Below, piece by piece: positions 50,475 through 59,666 of a stretch of 64,000 bases of DNA. Origin of the DNA: Citrobacter sp. 18056. Lineage in GTDB: Bacteria > Pseudomonadota > Gammaproteobacteria > Enterobacterales > Enterobacteriaceae. The position numbers and the translations under genes were made by a program. The stretch spans positions 124,001 to 188,000 of the forward strand of contig CACSJR010000008.1 of assembly GCA_902706235.1 (NCBI GenBank), given 5' to 3'. Each line of letters starts with the position of its first letter. Position 1 is the first letter of the stretch. The notes beneath the pieces are model-generated. The model did no database searches. It was not told the DNA's origin and worked only from the letters and a program-made list of their open reading frames with translations.

Positions 50475-51440
50475 TCAGGAATGCAGGGAGTTTATAATAT
50501 TACACGTCCGGTCTGTACCGTTGATCAGCATAGTGTGCGTCCGCACACCTTCGTTGGTTCGGCTAATACCCTGGAGTAAATCTCCACCGGTTACGCCCGT
50601 CGCACTCAATAAAATATCCTGGCTGCTCACCAGCTCGTTCAGCGTATAAACCTGATTGACCACCACGTCCATTTCCACGCAGCGGCGGCGCTCATCAGTG
50701 GCAATTCGTCGATGCGCGTCGCTTTCTCCTTTTGCCTCACAAAAATCGATCAGCTCGGCCTGCATATCGCCCTTCATCGCCCTCACCGCACAAGCAGAAA
50801 TCACGCCTTCTGGCGCACCGCCGACGGTGTACATCACGTCGAAAACGTTATCCGGCTGGCAGGTCAGCACGCTGGCGGCAACATCGCCATCCGGCAGCGC
50901 AAACACTTTTACCCCCAGAGCAGAGGCTTCCTCAATTGCCGACTGAGAGCGTGGTTTATCCAGCGTGACCATCTTCAGTTCGTGAAGCGGTTTACCCAAT
51001 ACGCGGGCAACGTTGCGCAAATTGTCACTGAGCGACAGCGACAGATTAATCGCCCCGCGCGCTTTGCGATTCACCACCAGTTTTTTCATATACATATCAG
51101 GTGCATGCAGCAGACTACCCGCCGGTGCGAAGGCCATTACCGCCAGCGCGTTGCTTTGGCCCATCGCAACCATTCGGGTGCCTTCAATCGGATCAACGGC
51201 GATATCCACCCCTGGCCCGCCGGACCCGACTTCTTCGCCGATATACAGCATCGGCGCCTTATCAATCTCACCTTCGCCAATCACGATGCGTCCCTGCATC
51301 GGGATATCGTTCAGCGCCTGACGCATTGCCGCCACTGCCAGACCATCAATCGCGTTCTTATCACCGCATCCGGTTTGCGGCCAGGCGGCAAGCGCCGCCT
51401 GCTCCGTGGTACGAATCAGCGGCCATGCCAGCGAGTTCAT
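50475..51440 (-). CDS. yggF: class II fructose-1,6-bisphosphatase YggF
   Basis: This is a 321-residue GlpX-type phosphatase. Metal-binding sequences DKNAIDGLAVAAMRQ, RIVIGEGEIDKAPMLYIGE and VDIAVDPIEGTRMVAMG. E. coli YggF hydrolyses fructose-1,6-bisphosphate in vitro. Start overlaps the yggP stop (ATGA), so both are coupled. Confidence 0.95.
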   Translation of the reverse strand: MNSLAWPLIRTTEQAALAAWPQTGCGDKNAIDGLAVAAMRQALNDIPMQGRIVIGEGEIDKAPMLYIGEEVGSGGPGVDIAVDPIEGTRMVAMGQSNALAVMAFAPAGSLLHAPDMYMKKLVVNRKARGAINLSLSLSDNLRNVARVLGKPLHELKMVTLDKPRSQSAIEEASALGVKVFALPDGDVAASVLTCQPDNVFDVMYTVGGAPEGVISACAVRAMKGDMQAELIDFCEAKGESDAHRRIATDERRRCVEMDVVVNQVYTLNELVSSQDILLSATGVTGGDLLQGISRTNEGVRTHTMLINGTDRTCNIINSLHS

Positions 51441-52714
51441 TGCGCAGCCTCCCCGAGATCGACGCCAAACTGCGCCAGCAGATACTTCTCCGCCTGCTCA
51501 TTCCAGATGCCGTGCGTCGGTTCCACCAGCCGTGCCAGTTCGCGGAACAGCGGATCGGTTTTGCCTTTCTCAGCAAAATCGGCAATCGCCGTGAGTGGCA
51601 TGGTGACACCGTTGTAAATCAACTTTTTCCCGCCAGGGATGTCCGGTAGATTGAGCACGGTGTCGGGTACCGCATCCAGCCCGCCAATGTGCGTCACCAT
51701 AAAGGAAGGCTGCAACTGCCCGGCCGCGCTCAATGCAATGGCTTCTTCCATATCACCCGTTGAGCCACCGGAAGTACCGACGACGTGAGTCCGGTTGTAG
51801 TGCACGTTGTAAAAGTTAAACGGCACGCTGAAGTTTTTATCCGTCGGACCGGCGAAGAAGTTCAGGCAGCCATCTTCCGCCAGTAGCCCATCCGCCAGTG
51901 CCACTACCGCAGGGACGGCAGCGTAGACAAACACGTCGTCGAAGCCCGCGTCGCCGGTCAGGGCGCGCAGTTCGTCCTGTGGATTTTCCATTTCGCTCGT
52001 GTTGACGTAAATCAGCTCAATGCCTTTGCTCGCCGCCAGCGCCACAGGCAGCAGTTTTTCCGCCTGTGCCAGCCGTGTCTCGTCAATATCCACCACCACA
52101 ATGCGCGCAGGCGCAATGTCGCCGTGAATGGCGTAATCGATGGCACCAATACCCATTGGTCCGGCGCAGGCCAGCAACGCCAGATTACCGCCGGGTTTTA
52201 TCCCCATCTGGTGTTCATACACATACGGCGTGGTGTGATAATTCGCTTTATAGGCGCCGATAATGCAACACATCGGTTCTGCCAGCGACGCCGCTGCAAA
52301 ATAAGAACCGTTATACGGTAATACACAGCCCAGATTAATTGCCTGCTCGGGAATAATCATATAGGTGGCGTTACCACCGAAATATTCATAGCTATATCCC
52401 GCGGAATAACCGCTGGGTAATCCCATTGCCGGTTGCAAAACAAAACGCTGACCTTTTTTATATTTGTCAGCCAGATTTTTTCCGACCTCTACAATAATAC
52501 CTGCGCATTCATGCCCGGTAATAACAGGATGTTGTGCTAAATCATCCGGCACACGTTTATGTTCACTTCCCAGCAATGCAGCTTTCCAGGTGGATAAACA
52601 CACGCTGTCGGAAATAACGCTCACCAGCAGTTCGTTGTCATTAATTTCAGGTAATTCAAACTCACGGATGCGAACATCCCGCGGCCCGTAAATGGCCGCC
52701 ACTTTGGTTTTCAT
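51437..52714 (-). CDS. yggP: zinc-type alcohol dehydrogenase-like protein YggP
   Basis: This is a 425-residue MDR/zinc-ADH superfamily protein. Zn-site GHECAGIIVEVGKN with CLSTWKAALLGSE, and a nucleotide-binding LLACAGPMGIGAIDYA segment. It presumably oxidises a sugar alcohol or sugar phosphate made by the cmt system. Located between cmtA and yggF in the same transcript. Confidence 0.93.
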   Translation of the reverse strand: MKTKVAAIYGPRDVRIREFELPEINDNELLVSVISDSVCLSTWKAALLGSEHKRVPDDLAQHPVITGHECAGIIVEVGKNLADKYKKGQRFVLQPAMGLPSGYSAGYSYEYFGGNATYMIIPEQAINLGCVLPYNGSYFAAASLAEPMCCIIGAYKANYHTTPYVYEHQMGIKPGGNLALLACAGPMGIGAIDYAIHGDIAPARIVVVDIDETRLAQAEKLLPVALAASKGIELIYVNTSEMENPQDELRALTGDAGFDDVFVYAAVPAVVALADGLLAEDGCLNFFAGPTDKNFSVPFNFYNVHYNRTHVVGTSGGSTGDMEEAIALSAAGQLQPSFMVTHIGGLDAVPDTVLNLPDIPGGKKLIYNGVTMPLTAIADFAEKGKTDPLFRELARLVEPTHGIWNEQAEKYLLAQFGVDLGEAAQ

Positions 52715-52737
52715 TGTTGACCTCGATAAATAATGTG

Positions 52738-54114
52738 TCAGGCGCTAAGCTGTTTAAATAATGTGTCGAGCTGTGGATCACCGATATAGTTATTAATTAA
52801 TACCAACGGCTTATGGCTGACGCGTTTAACACGGCCTTCAAGGCTGGCATGAGTCACAATAATATCAGCATCCTGCGGTACGTTTTCGATAGCGTAATGT
52901 TTAACGTCAATACTCAGCCCGTTCTTTTCAAGGCGCTTGCGGAAAGTGGTCGCCCCCATCGCACTGGAGCCCATTCCGGCGTCACAAACGAACGCGATAC
53001 GCTGAACGTTCGCATACGAAAATGCCCCTTCCTGCTTCATGGTTTTCACGCTCTGCGCTGACTGGGTAAAGGTGTCTTCCCCTTCCACTACCGTGTTTTT
53101 CTCCATTTTGAGGATCAAAGCGGTTACCGCAAATGAGACCACCGCCCCCACAGTCACCCCAGCCAGAGTCGCCACAAATGACCCTTTCGGCGTAAGCGCC
53201 AGATAGGCAAAGATAGAGCCAGGACTCGGACCGGCCACCAGCCCGCCGCCAAGCAGATTAAAGGTATAAATGCCGGACATGCCGCCCGCAATCATCGCCA
53301 GCAGGGTCAGCGGCTTCATCAGCACATACGGGAAATAGAGTTCATGAATACCACCGAGGAAGTGAATAATCATCGCTCCCGGGGCCGATTTTTTACTCAT
53401 CCCTTTGCCAAATACCGCAAAGCCCAGCAGCAGCCCCAGCCCAGGCCCCGGGTTAGAGGCGACCATAAAGAAGATGGACTTACCGGTTTCAGAGGCCTGC
53501 TGCATGCCCAGCGGATAATAAACCCCCTGATCGATAGCATTATTCAGAAACAGGATCTTAGCCGGTTCATTGATTATCGACAGCAGCGGCAGATAACCGG
53601 TATGGACCAGCGCTTCGATACAGCCTTTGACGAAGTTGTTGGCAATCAACACTGCAGGGCCAATCACTTCAAAGCCGAGCAGACACAGCAACATCCCGGC
53701 AATACCCAGCGAGAAGTTATTGATAACCATCTCAAACCCGGCAGGGATCCGTTTCTCCAGTAGTTTGTCGATATGTTTAATCACCAGACCGCCGAGCGGG
53801 CCCATGATCATCGCGCCGATAAACATCGGAATATCCGCACCAACAATGACGCCGATGGTACCGATACCACCCATCACCGCACCACGTTTGCCGCCGACCA
53901 GATGTCCCCCGGTCGAGCCAATCATCACCGGCAGCAGATACGTGATCATCGGCCCGACAATTTTGGCGAAATGCTCATTGGGCAACCAGCCGGTCGGTAT
54001 AAATAAAGCGGTAATAAACCCCCAGGCAATAAATGCACCAATATTGGGGATGACCATGGCGGTCAAAAAGCCCCCAAAAGCCTGGACTTTTGCACGAGCA
54101 GACTTATTTTCCAT
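52738..54114 (-). CDS. cmtA: mannitol-type PTS EIICB component CmtA
   Basis: This is a 458-residue permease plus IIB. The membrane IIC part spans about residues 1-340 (AKVQAFGGFLTAMVIPNIGA and GGIHELYFPYVLMKP, the conserved GI-x-E signature). The IIB part has the phospho-Cys in AFVCDAGMGSSAMGATTFRK. Cryptic mannitol system in E. coli. Needs the EIIA of cmtB for phosphate transfer. Confidence 0.95.
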   Translation of the reverse strand: MENKSARAKVQAFGGFLTAMVIPNIGAFIAWGFITALFIPTGWLPNEHFAKIVGPMITYLLPVMIGSTGGHLVGGKRGAVMGGIGTIGVIVGADIPMFIGAMIMGPLGGLVIKHIDKLLEKRIPAGFEMVINNFSLGIAGMLLCLLGFEVIGPAVLIANNFVKGCIEALVHTGYLPLLSIINEPAKILFLNNAIDQGVYYPLGMQQASETGKSIFFMVASNPGPGLGLLLGFAVFGKGMSKKSAPGAMIIHFLGGIHELYFPYVLMKPLTLLAMIAGGMSGIYTFNLLGGGLVAGPSPGSIFAYLALTPKGSFVATLAGVTVGAVVSFAVTALILKMEKNTVVEGEDTFTQSAQSVKTMKQEGAFSYANVQRIAFVCDAGMGSSAMGATTFRKRLEKNGLSIDVKHYAIENVPQDADIIVTHASLEGRVKRVSHKPLVLINNYIGDPQLDTLFKQLSA

Positions 54115-54141
54115 AATGAGATCCTGAGAAGGAAACGGGAA

Positions 54142-54585
54142 TTAAGCGCGGGCGAGAATATCCGCAAGCTGTTCTTCAGATTGTGCCGCTAATAATTCTG
54201 AAAGATTCTCTTCTTCACACAACAGCTCGCTTAGCGCCTGAATGGCATCGATATGTGAAGTTGAATCCGCAGCGGATAATCCGATTAATAATTTAACCGG
54301 TTCATTATCTTCACCAAACCCAACATGTTGTTTAAGTAAAGTGAGCGATAATCCTGTTTTCAGCGCACCACATTCTGGCCGGGCATGTGGCATTGCCACA
54401 CCGGGAGCCAGAATATAATACGGGCCATTATTCAACGTAGACTCTTTTATCTCCTGAACGTATTTTTCATTAACATAGCGGTGTTTTAATAACGACTCCA
54501 ACGAAAAGTCGATGGCCTGTTGCCACGACTCTGCCGAGTTCCTGATCGATATCGATGACGCAGGGAAATAATCGATTAATCACAT
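54142..54585 (-). CDS. cmtB: cmtB, PTS EIIA, with in-frame UGA at codon 2 (likely disrupted)
   Basis: The expected start ATG (54585-54583) has AGGA upstream, but codon 2 is TGA (54582-54580). From codon 3 the frame runs LIDYFPASSIS..., matching the E. coli CmtB N-terminus, to a stop giving exactly the family length of 147 residues. So one base change (for example CGA to TGA) has put a stop right after the start. Downstream the EIIA active-site His (APGVAMPHARPECGAL) is intact. Initiation at TTG 54501 would give a 119-residue form that keeps the His but loses about 28 residues. Function is uncertain, and CmtA may need another EIIA. Confidence 0.8.
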
Positions 54586-54870
54586 AACGGATCCTCACAT
54601 TTTATTTTCGGGGATGGCCAGTTTTAAAAATCTGGCTGATGAAAACAAAATACGCGCGGCGAGAGATGAAAGCAATCGAGGGGATTTAAGCGAGCTTTTA
54701 GCCGACTGGATAAACCGAGCAATACAAATCAATAAGTTGCAACGAATAATAAAAATAGCAAGCCTGTAAATGTGATTCACATTGCAGATCCAGAAAAATC
54801 ACAAAATCAATAATTGCAATGCAGATCACACTTAAAGCATTGCCAGACGAAATTTAATTCATTCCAAAAT
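54586..54870. promoter_or_regulatory. cmt upstream region with inverted TGTGAT-N4-ATTGCA motifs
   Basis: TGTGATTCACATTGCA (54771-54786) and, on the other strand, TGTGATCTGCATTGCA (54815-54830) are inverted copies of TGTGAT-N4-ATTGCA. TGTGA is the CRP half-site. They lie about 190-245 bases before the cmtB start, in A/T-rich DNA, and may bind CRP or a local regulator. No gene was found in the stretch. Confidence 0.4.
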
Positions 54871-54898
54871 AAAAAGGGCCGCCTGTGCGACCCTTTTT
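54871..54898 (-). terminator. tktA terminator
   Basis: AAAAGGGTCGC, loop ACAG, GCGGCCCTTTTTATTTT on the minus strand, with one wobble. It lies about 30 bases after the tktA stop. Confidence 0.75.
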
Positions 54899-54928
54899 CC
54901 TCTTCCATTGCTGGCAGCAGAAGAGATT

Positions 54929-56920
54929 TTACAGCAGTTCTTTCGCCTTCGCGACAACGTTCGCCACGGTGAAGCCGAACTCTTCAAACAGCAGCTCTGC
55001 CGGAGCAGATTCGCCGAAGGAAGTCATGCCGACGATTGCGCCGTTCAGGCCGACATATTTGAACCAGTAATCCGCGATACCCGCTTCGATAGCCACACGC
55101 GCAGAGACGGTTTTCGGCAGTACGGATTCACGGTAGGCCGCATCCTGTTTGTCGAATGCGTCGGTAGACGGCATGGAAACCACACGCGCTTTAACGCCTT
55201 CAGCAGAGAGCTGCTCCCACGCTGCCACCGCCAGTTCAACTTCAGAACCGGTTGCGATGAAGATAACCTGCGGCTGACCGTCGCAATCTTTCAGAACGTA
55301 TGCACCACGTGCCACGTCTGCCAGCTGCTGAGCGGTACGATCCTGTTGCGCCAGGTTCTGACGAGAAAGGATCAGCGCGGTTGGGCCATCGTGACGCTCA
55401 ACGGCGTATTTCCACGCCACTGCGGATTCAACCTGGTCACATGGACGCCATGTACTCATGTTCGGCGTCACGCGCAGGGATGCCAGCTGTTCTACAGGCT
55501 GGTGAGTCGGGCCATCTTCGCCCAGACCGATAGAGTCGTGGGTGTAGACCATCACCTGGCGCTGTTTCATCAGCGCAGCCATACGTACGGCGTTACGTGC
55601 GTATTCAACGAACATCAGGAAGGTAGAGGTGTACGGCAGGAAACCGCCGTGCAGCGCGATACCGTTGGCAATCGCAGTCATACCGAATTCACGCACACCG
55701 TAATGGATGTAGTTACCCGCGGTGTCTTCGTTGATCGCTTTAGAACCAGACCAGATAGTCAGGTTGGACGGCGCCAGGTCAGCAGAACCGCCGAGGAATT
55801 CTGGCAGCCATGGACCAAACGCTTCGATAGCGTTCTGAGAGGCTTTGCGGCTCGCGATTTTCGCAGGATTTGCCTGAAGATTCTCGATGAAAGCCTGAGC
55901 TTTTGCATCGAAATCGGCTGGCATTTCGTTCTTCATGCGACGGGTGAATTCTTTAGCTTCCTCTGGGAAGGCTTTAGCGTAAGCAGCGAACTTCTCGTTC
56001 CAGGTGGCTTCTTTCGCCTGACCTGCTTCTTTCGCATCCCACTGAGCATAGATTTCAGACGGAATTTCGAATGGCGCATATTTCCAGCCCAGCTGCTCGC
56101 GCGTCGCGGCAACTTCAGCTTCGCCTAGCGGAGCACCGTGGGAATCGTGCGTACCGGCTTTGTTCGGAGAACCGAAACCGATGATAGTTTTGCACATCAG
56201 CAGAGACGGTTTGTCCGTCACTTTGCGCGCTTCTTCTACTGCACGCTTGATAGCGTCTGCGTCGTGACCGTCAACGCCAGTAACAACGTGCCAGCCGTAG
56301 GCTTCGAAACGCTGTGCGGTGTTGTCAGTGAACCAACCTTCAACGTGACCGTCGATGGAGATGCCGTTGTCGTCGTAGAACGCAACCAGTTTACCCAGCT
56401 TCAGCGTACCCGCCAGGGAGCACACTTCGTGGGAGATACCTTCCATCATGCAGCCATCACCCATGAATGCATAGGTGAAGTGGTCGACGATGTCGTGACC
56501 TGGACGGTTGAACTGCGCGGCCATGGTTTTTTCCGCGATAGCCATACCGACTGCGTTGGCAATGCCCTGACCCAGCGGGCCGGTGGTGGTTTCTACACCG
56601 GCGGTGTAGCCCACTTCCGGGTGGCCTGGGGTTTTGGAGTGCAGCTGACGGAAGTTCTGAAGTTCAGACATCGGCAGATCGTAACCTGTGAGGTGCAGCA
56701 GGCTATAAATCAGCATAGAGCCGTGACCGTTAGACAGCACGAAGCGGTCACGATCGGCCCAGGATGGATTCTGTGGATTGTGGTTCAGGAAATCACGCCA
56801 CAGGACTTCGGCAATGTCAGCCATACCCATAGGGGCACCCGGGTGGCCGGATTTGGCTTTCTGTACTGCGTCCATGCTCAGCGCACGAATAGCATTAGCA
56901 AGCTCTTTACGTGAGGACAT
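54929..56920 (-). CDS. tktA: transketolase 1
   Basis: This is a 663-residue ThDP enzyme of the non-oxidative pentose phosphate pathway. The ThDP motif [20 protein letters not shown], the metal-binding [14 protein letters not shown] and the His/Glu active-site residues ([40 protein letters not shown]) are present. Length equals E. coli. Starts at ATG 56920. Confidence 0.97.
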   Translation of the reverse strand: MSSRKELANAIRALSMDAVQKAKSGHPGAPMGMADIAEVLWRDFLNHNPQNPSWADRDRFVLSNGHGSMLIYSLLHLTGYDLPMSELQNFRQLHSKTPGHPEVGYTAGVETTTGPLGQGIANAVGMAIAEKTMAAQFNRPGHDIVDHFTYAFMGDGCMMEGISHEVCSLAGTLKLGKLVAFYDDNGISIDGHVEGWFTDNTAQRFEAYGWHVVTGVDGHDADAIKRAVEEARKVTDKPSLLMCKTIIGFGSPNKAGTHDSHGAPLGEAEVAATREQLGWKYAPFEIPSEIYAQWDAKEAGQAKEATWNEKFAAYAKAFPEEAKEFTRRMKNEMPADFDAKAQAFIENLQANPAKIASRKASQNAIEAFGPWLPEFLGGSADLAPSNLTIWSGSKAINEDTAGNYIHYGVREFGMTAIANGIALHGGFLPYTSTFLMFVEYARNAVRMAALMKQRQVMVYTHDSIGLGEDGPTHQPVEQLASLRVTPNMSTWRPCDQVESAVAWKYAVERHDGPTALILSRQNLAQQDRTAQQLADVARGAYVLKDCDGQPQVIFIATGSEVELAVAAWEQLSAEGVKARVVSMPSTDAFDKQDAAYRESVLPKTVSARVAIEAGIADYWFKYVGLNGAIVGMTSFGESAPAELLFEEFGFTVANVVAKAKELL

Positions 56921-57205
56921 TTTGACTCCAATCGGACTAATGAAGGCAATGCCAAAACGGCTTGACGACAGCGCGTTTTAGGCTACGCCGGAAAAAAGTG
57001 TGAACAATGTAACCCAAGCCGCAAGTCATGTACATGGAGCATCCGCGCGGTGCCTGGGAAATCTCTGGATTGTGCCTACAGGTTGCGCAATCTCCTCACT
57101 CCCTTGTCATTATTTTCTTTATACTTTGGCTAATTTCCGTTTCTTTGAATAACGGAATATTTCAGATAATAGCGATAACTGACGACCCTTAATTACGGAA
57201 AATTA

Positions 57206-57967
57206 ATGATGAAATTGCACTCTCTGGTAGTGGCCCTTGGCTTAGCGAGCGTTCTGACCGGGTGTCAGAACATGGATTCAAACGGACTCATGAGTTCAGG
57301 CGCCGAAGCCTTCCAGGCGTATACACTGAGCGACGAGCAGGTAAAAACGTTAAGCGACCAGGCATGTAAAGAGATGGACAGCAAAGCCACTCTCGCCCCT
57401 GCTGGCAGCGATTACGCCAAACGCCTGAACACCATCGCCACGGCGCTGGGCGATAACATCAATGGTCAGCCGGTGAACTATAAGGTTTACGTCACCAAAG
57501 ACGTCAACGCCTTTGCGATGGCCAATGGCTGCATCCGCGTCTACACCGGGCTAATGGACATGATGACCGATAACGAAGTGGAAGCGGTGATTGGTCACGA
57601 AATGGGTCACGTCGCGCTCGGCCACGTGAAGAAAGGGATGCAAGTTGCGCTCAGCACCAACGCGTTGCGCGTGGCGGCAGCGTCTGCAGGCGGTATGATT
57701 GGTAGTCTGTCGCAGTCACAGCTTGGCGATTTGGGTGAAAAACTGGTGAACGCGCAGTTCTCCCAGCGTCAGGAATCTGAAGCGGATGATTACTCTTACG
57801 ATCTGCTGCGTAAACGCGGGATCAACCCATCGGGTCTGGCGACCAGCTTTGAAAAACTGGCGAAACTGGAAGCGGGACGTCAAAGCTCGATGCTCGACGA
57901 TCACCCGGCCTCCGAAGAGCGCGCGCAGCATATTCGCGATCGTATGAAGGCGGATGGGATTAAGTAA
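57206..57967 (+). CDS. loiP: outer-membrane metalloprotease LoiP
   Basis: This is 253 residues, M48 family. A lipoprotein signal (LVVALGLASVLTGCQ) is cut at the lipobox Cys. Zn site: HEMGHVALGH with the downstream Glu in ESEADDYSYD. E. coli LoiP (YggG) acts with BepA at the outer membrane. ATG at 57206 (a second ATG at 57209 is equally possible). Convergent with the ThDP gene operon. Confidence 0.95.
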   Translation: MMKLHSLVVALGLASVLTGCQNMDSNGLMSSGAEAFQAYTLSDEQVKTLSDQACKEMDSKATLAPAGSDYAKRLNTIATALGDNINGQPVNYKVYVTKDVNAFAMANGCIRVYTGLMDMMTDNEVEAVIGHEMGHVALGHVKKGMQVALSTNALRVAAASAGGMIGSLSQSQLGDLGEKLVNAQFSQRQESEADDYSYDLLRKRGINPSGLATSFEKLAKLEAGRQSSMLDDHPASEERAQHIRDRMKADGIK

Positions 57968-57975
57968 GCGTGAAT

Positions 57976-58000
57976 CCCCTCTCTGTATCGCAGAAAGGGG
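57976..58000. terminator. hairpin between loiP and the ThDP operon
   Basis: CCCCTCTCTG and CAGAAAGGGG with a 5-base loop, one mismatch, between convergent genes. No strong T-run. Confidence 0.4.
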
Positions 58001-58011
58001 AATCGCGTGAC

Positions 58012-59652
58012 TCAGTAAAGCGTTTTCTGCGGCGGACCGGCAAAACGAAGTGCGCCAATCTGCCCCATTCTGACTTCCACCACCGACGGCCCAGGCATCG
58101 CCAGTGCTTCGGTCATCACTGCCTGGAAATCTTCCGCCCGCTCGATGTTCCACGCCTGCAGACCCATGGCCTGAGCCAGCAGAGTGAAATCTGGCGTATG
58201 CAGTTCATTGTAATACTGACGGCCGCCAAAATACTTATCCTGAATACCGCGCATCACACCATAGCCACCATCATTCATGATAAGCAGCGTCAGATTGGCT
58301 TTTTCCTGTGCCAGCGTCGCCATTTCCCCGAGATTCAGGCTCAATCCACCATCACCGACTAACGCAACAATCTTCCGCTGCGGGTTAGCTATCGCCGTAC
58401 CGATAGCCATCGGCAGGCCCATACCAATCGCCCCGGCCAGCGAATGGATGTTCATCAGCGGACCATGGGCGCGAAACAGACGACTGCCCCACAGGCTGCC
58501 CGAGACCGTAATATCGCGGACCAGAATGCCATCATCGGGAAGCGCCTGCGCGATAGCATCGTTCAGTTGCGCATAAGCACCACACTGTTCACGCAACCCT
58601 TGTTCCGCAAGCATGAGCGCCTCTTTTATTTGCGCATCCCAGTGGGCATTACCCCATTCGCGCCCCTGGACTTTTTCCGCCAGCGCGCCCAGCAACGCAG
58701 CACAGTCGACAATCAGTGTGTTGTCCATCAGGTAGTTGCGGCTGGCCGCCGCCGGGTCGATGTCAATCTGCACCCGCGGAGAGGGCAACTCCAGCGTCCA
58801 GGAACGGGTTTCATTGCTACGCAGGCGTGATCCTGCCACCAGGGTAAAATCACATTGCGCCATCAACGCCTCAACGGATGGCGAATTGTGGAAGGCTCGC
58901 AGGCTGGCACGATGGCTGTCCGGCAGTACGCCACGTCCGTGAGTGCTGGAAATCACCGTCACCCCGGCATCCGCCAGCTTTTTCACCGCCGCTGCACTGT
59001 CAATCGCCCCACCGCCCAGCCACAGCAGCGGTTGTTTTGCCAGCCTGAGCTGTGTCCATAGGGTATCGACCATCGTCTGATCCACAGATGCAACCGCTGT
59101 ATTTTTCAGCGGAGCCGTCACCAGTGAAAGCGGGATCTTCGTCCCCTGAATATCAATCGGGATCTCGACCGACACCGGCCCACACGGCGGCGTCTGCGCA
59201 TCCTGAATCGCCTTATGCAAAATCGCTATTGCCTGGTTGGCATTGCTGATGCGATAAGCCCGTTTCGAACTGGCTTTCAGGAAAGTCAGTTGATCGCGGG
59301 TCTCGTGAATAAAGCCGGTGTCCGCATCCAGCCAAGTTTTCTCCACCTGGCCGGTCAGGTGCAACAGCGGCGTGCAGGCGTTCATCGCCTCGACCAGTGC
59401 GCCGACCGCATTGCCTGCCCCTGCGCCGGTACTGGTCAGCGCCACACCAAGACCGGAAAAACGGCCATGGGCGTCGGCCATCGTGACCGAACCTGCTTCT
59501 CCGCGCGCCGGGACAAAGCGGATATTGCCGCGCTGACCAATCGCATCGGCAATGGGCAGATTATGAATGGAGATGACGCCGTAAATAGCCTCAACATTGT
59601 ACTGCTCCAGCGTTCTGGCGATGGCGTCGCCGACGGTTATCATTTCACTCAT
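58012..59652 (-). CDS. thiamine-diphosphate-dependent enzyme (decarboxylase/carboligase-like)
   Basis: This is a 546-residue protein with the POX/AHAS three-domain layout. The N-terminal PYR domain holds the catalytic Glu in FVPARGEAGSVTMADAH; the C-terminal PP domain has GDGGLSLNLGEMATLA and then LLIMNDGGYGVMRGIQ, the ThDP-Mg motif. It lacks strong features of biosynthetic acetolactate synthase and no small subunit is adjacent. Expected to decarboxylate a 2-oxo acid or act as a C-C lyase. Last gene of the 63.9-58.0 kb operon, 14 bases after the aldehyde dehydrogenase start. Substrate not assigned. Confidence 0.9.
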   Translation of the reverse strand: MSEMITVGDAIARTLEQYNVEAIYGVISIHNLPIADAIGQRGNIRFVPARGEAGSVTMADAHGRFSGLGVALTSTGAGAGNAVGALVEAMNACTPLLHLTGQVEKTWLDADTGFIHETRDQLTFLKASSKRAYRISNANQAIAILHKAIQDAQTPPCGPVSVEIPIDIQGTKIPLSLVTAPLKNTAVASVDQTMVDTLWTQLRLAKQPLLWLGGGAIDSAAAVKKLADAGVTVISSTHGRGVLPDSHRASLRAFHNSPSVEALMAQCDFTLVAGSRLRSNETRSWTLELPSPRVQIDIDPAAASRNYLMDNTLIVDCAALLGALAEKVQGREWGNAHWDAQIKEALMLAEQGLREQCGAYAQLNDAIAQALPDDGILVRDITVSGSLWGSRLFRAHGPLMNIHSLAGAIGMGLPMAIGTAIANPQRKIVALVGDGGLSLNLGEMATLAQEKANLTLLIMNDGGYGVMRGIQDKYFGGRQYYNELHTPDFTLLAQAMGLQAWNIERAEDFQAVMTEALAMPGPSVVEVRMGQIGALRFAGPPQKTLY

Positions 59653-59666
59653 TGCTCACCCTTCTC

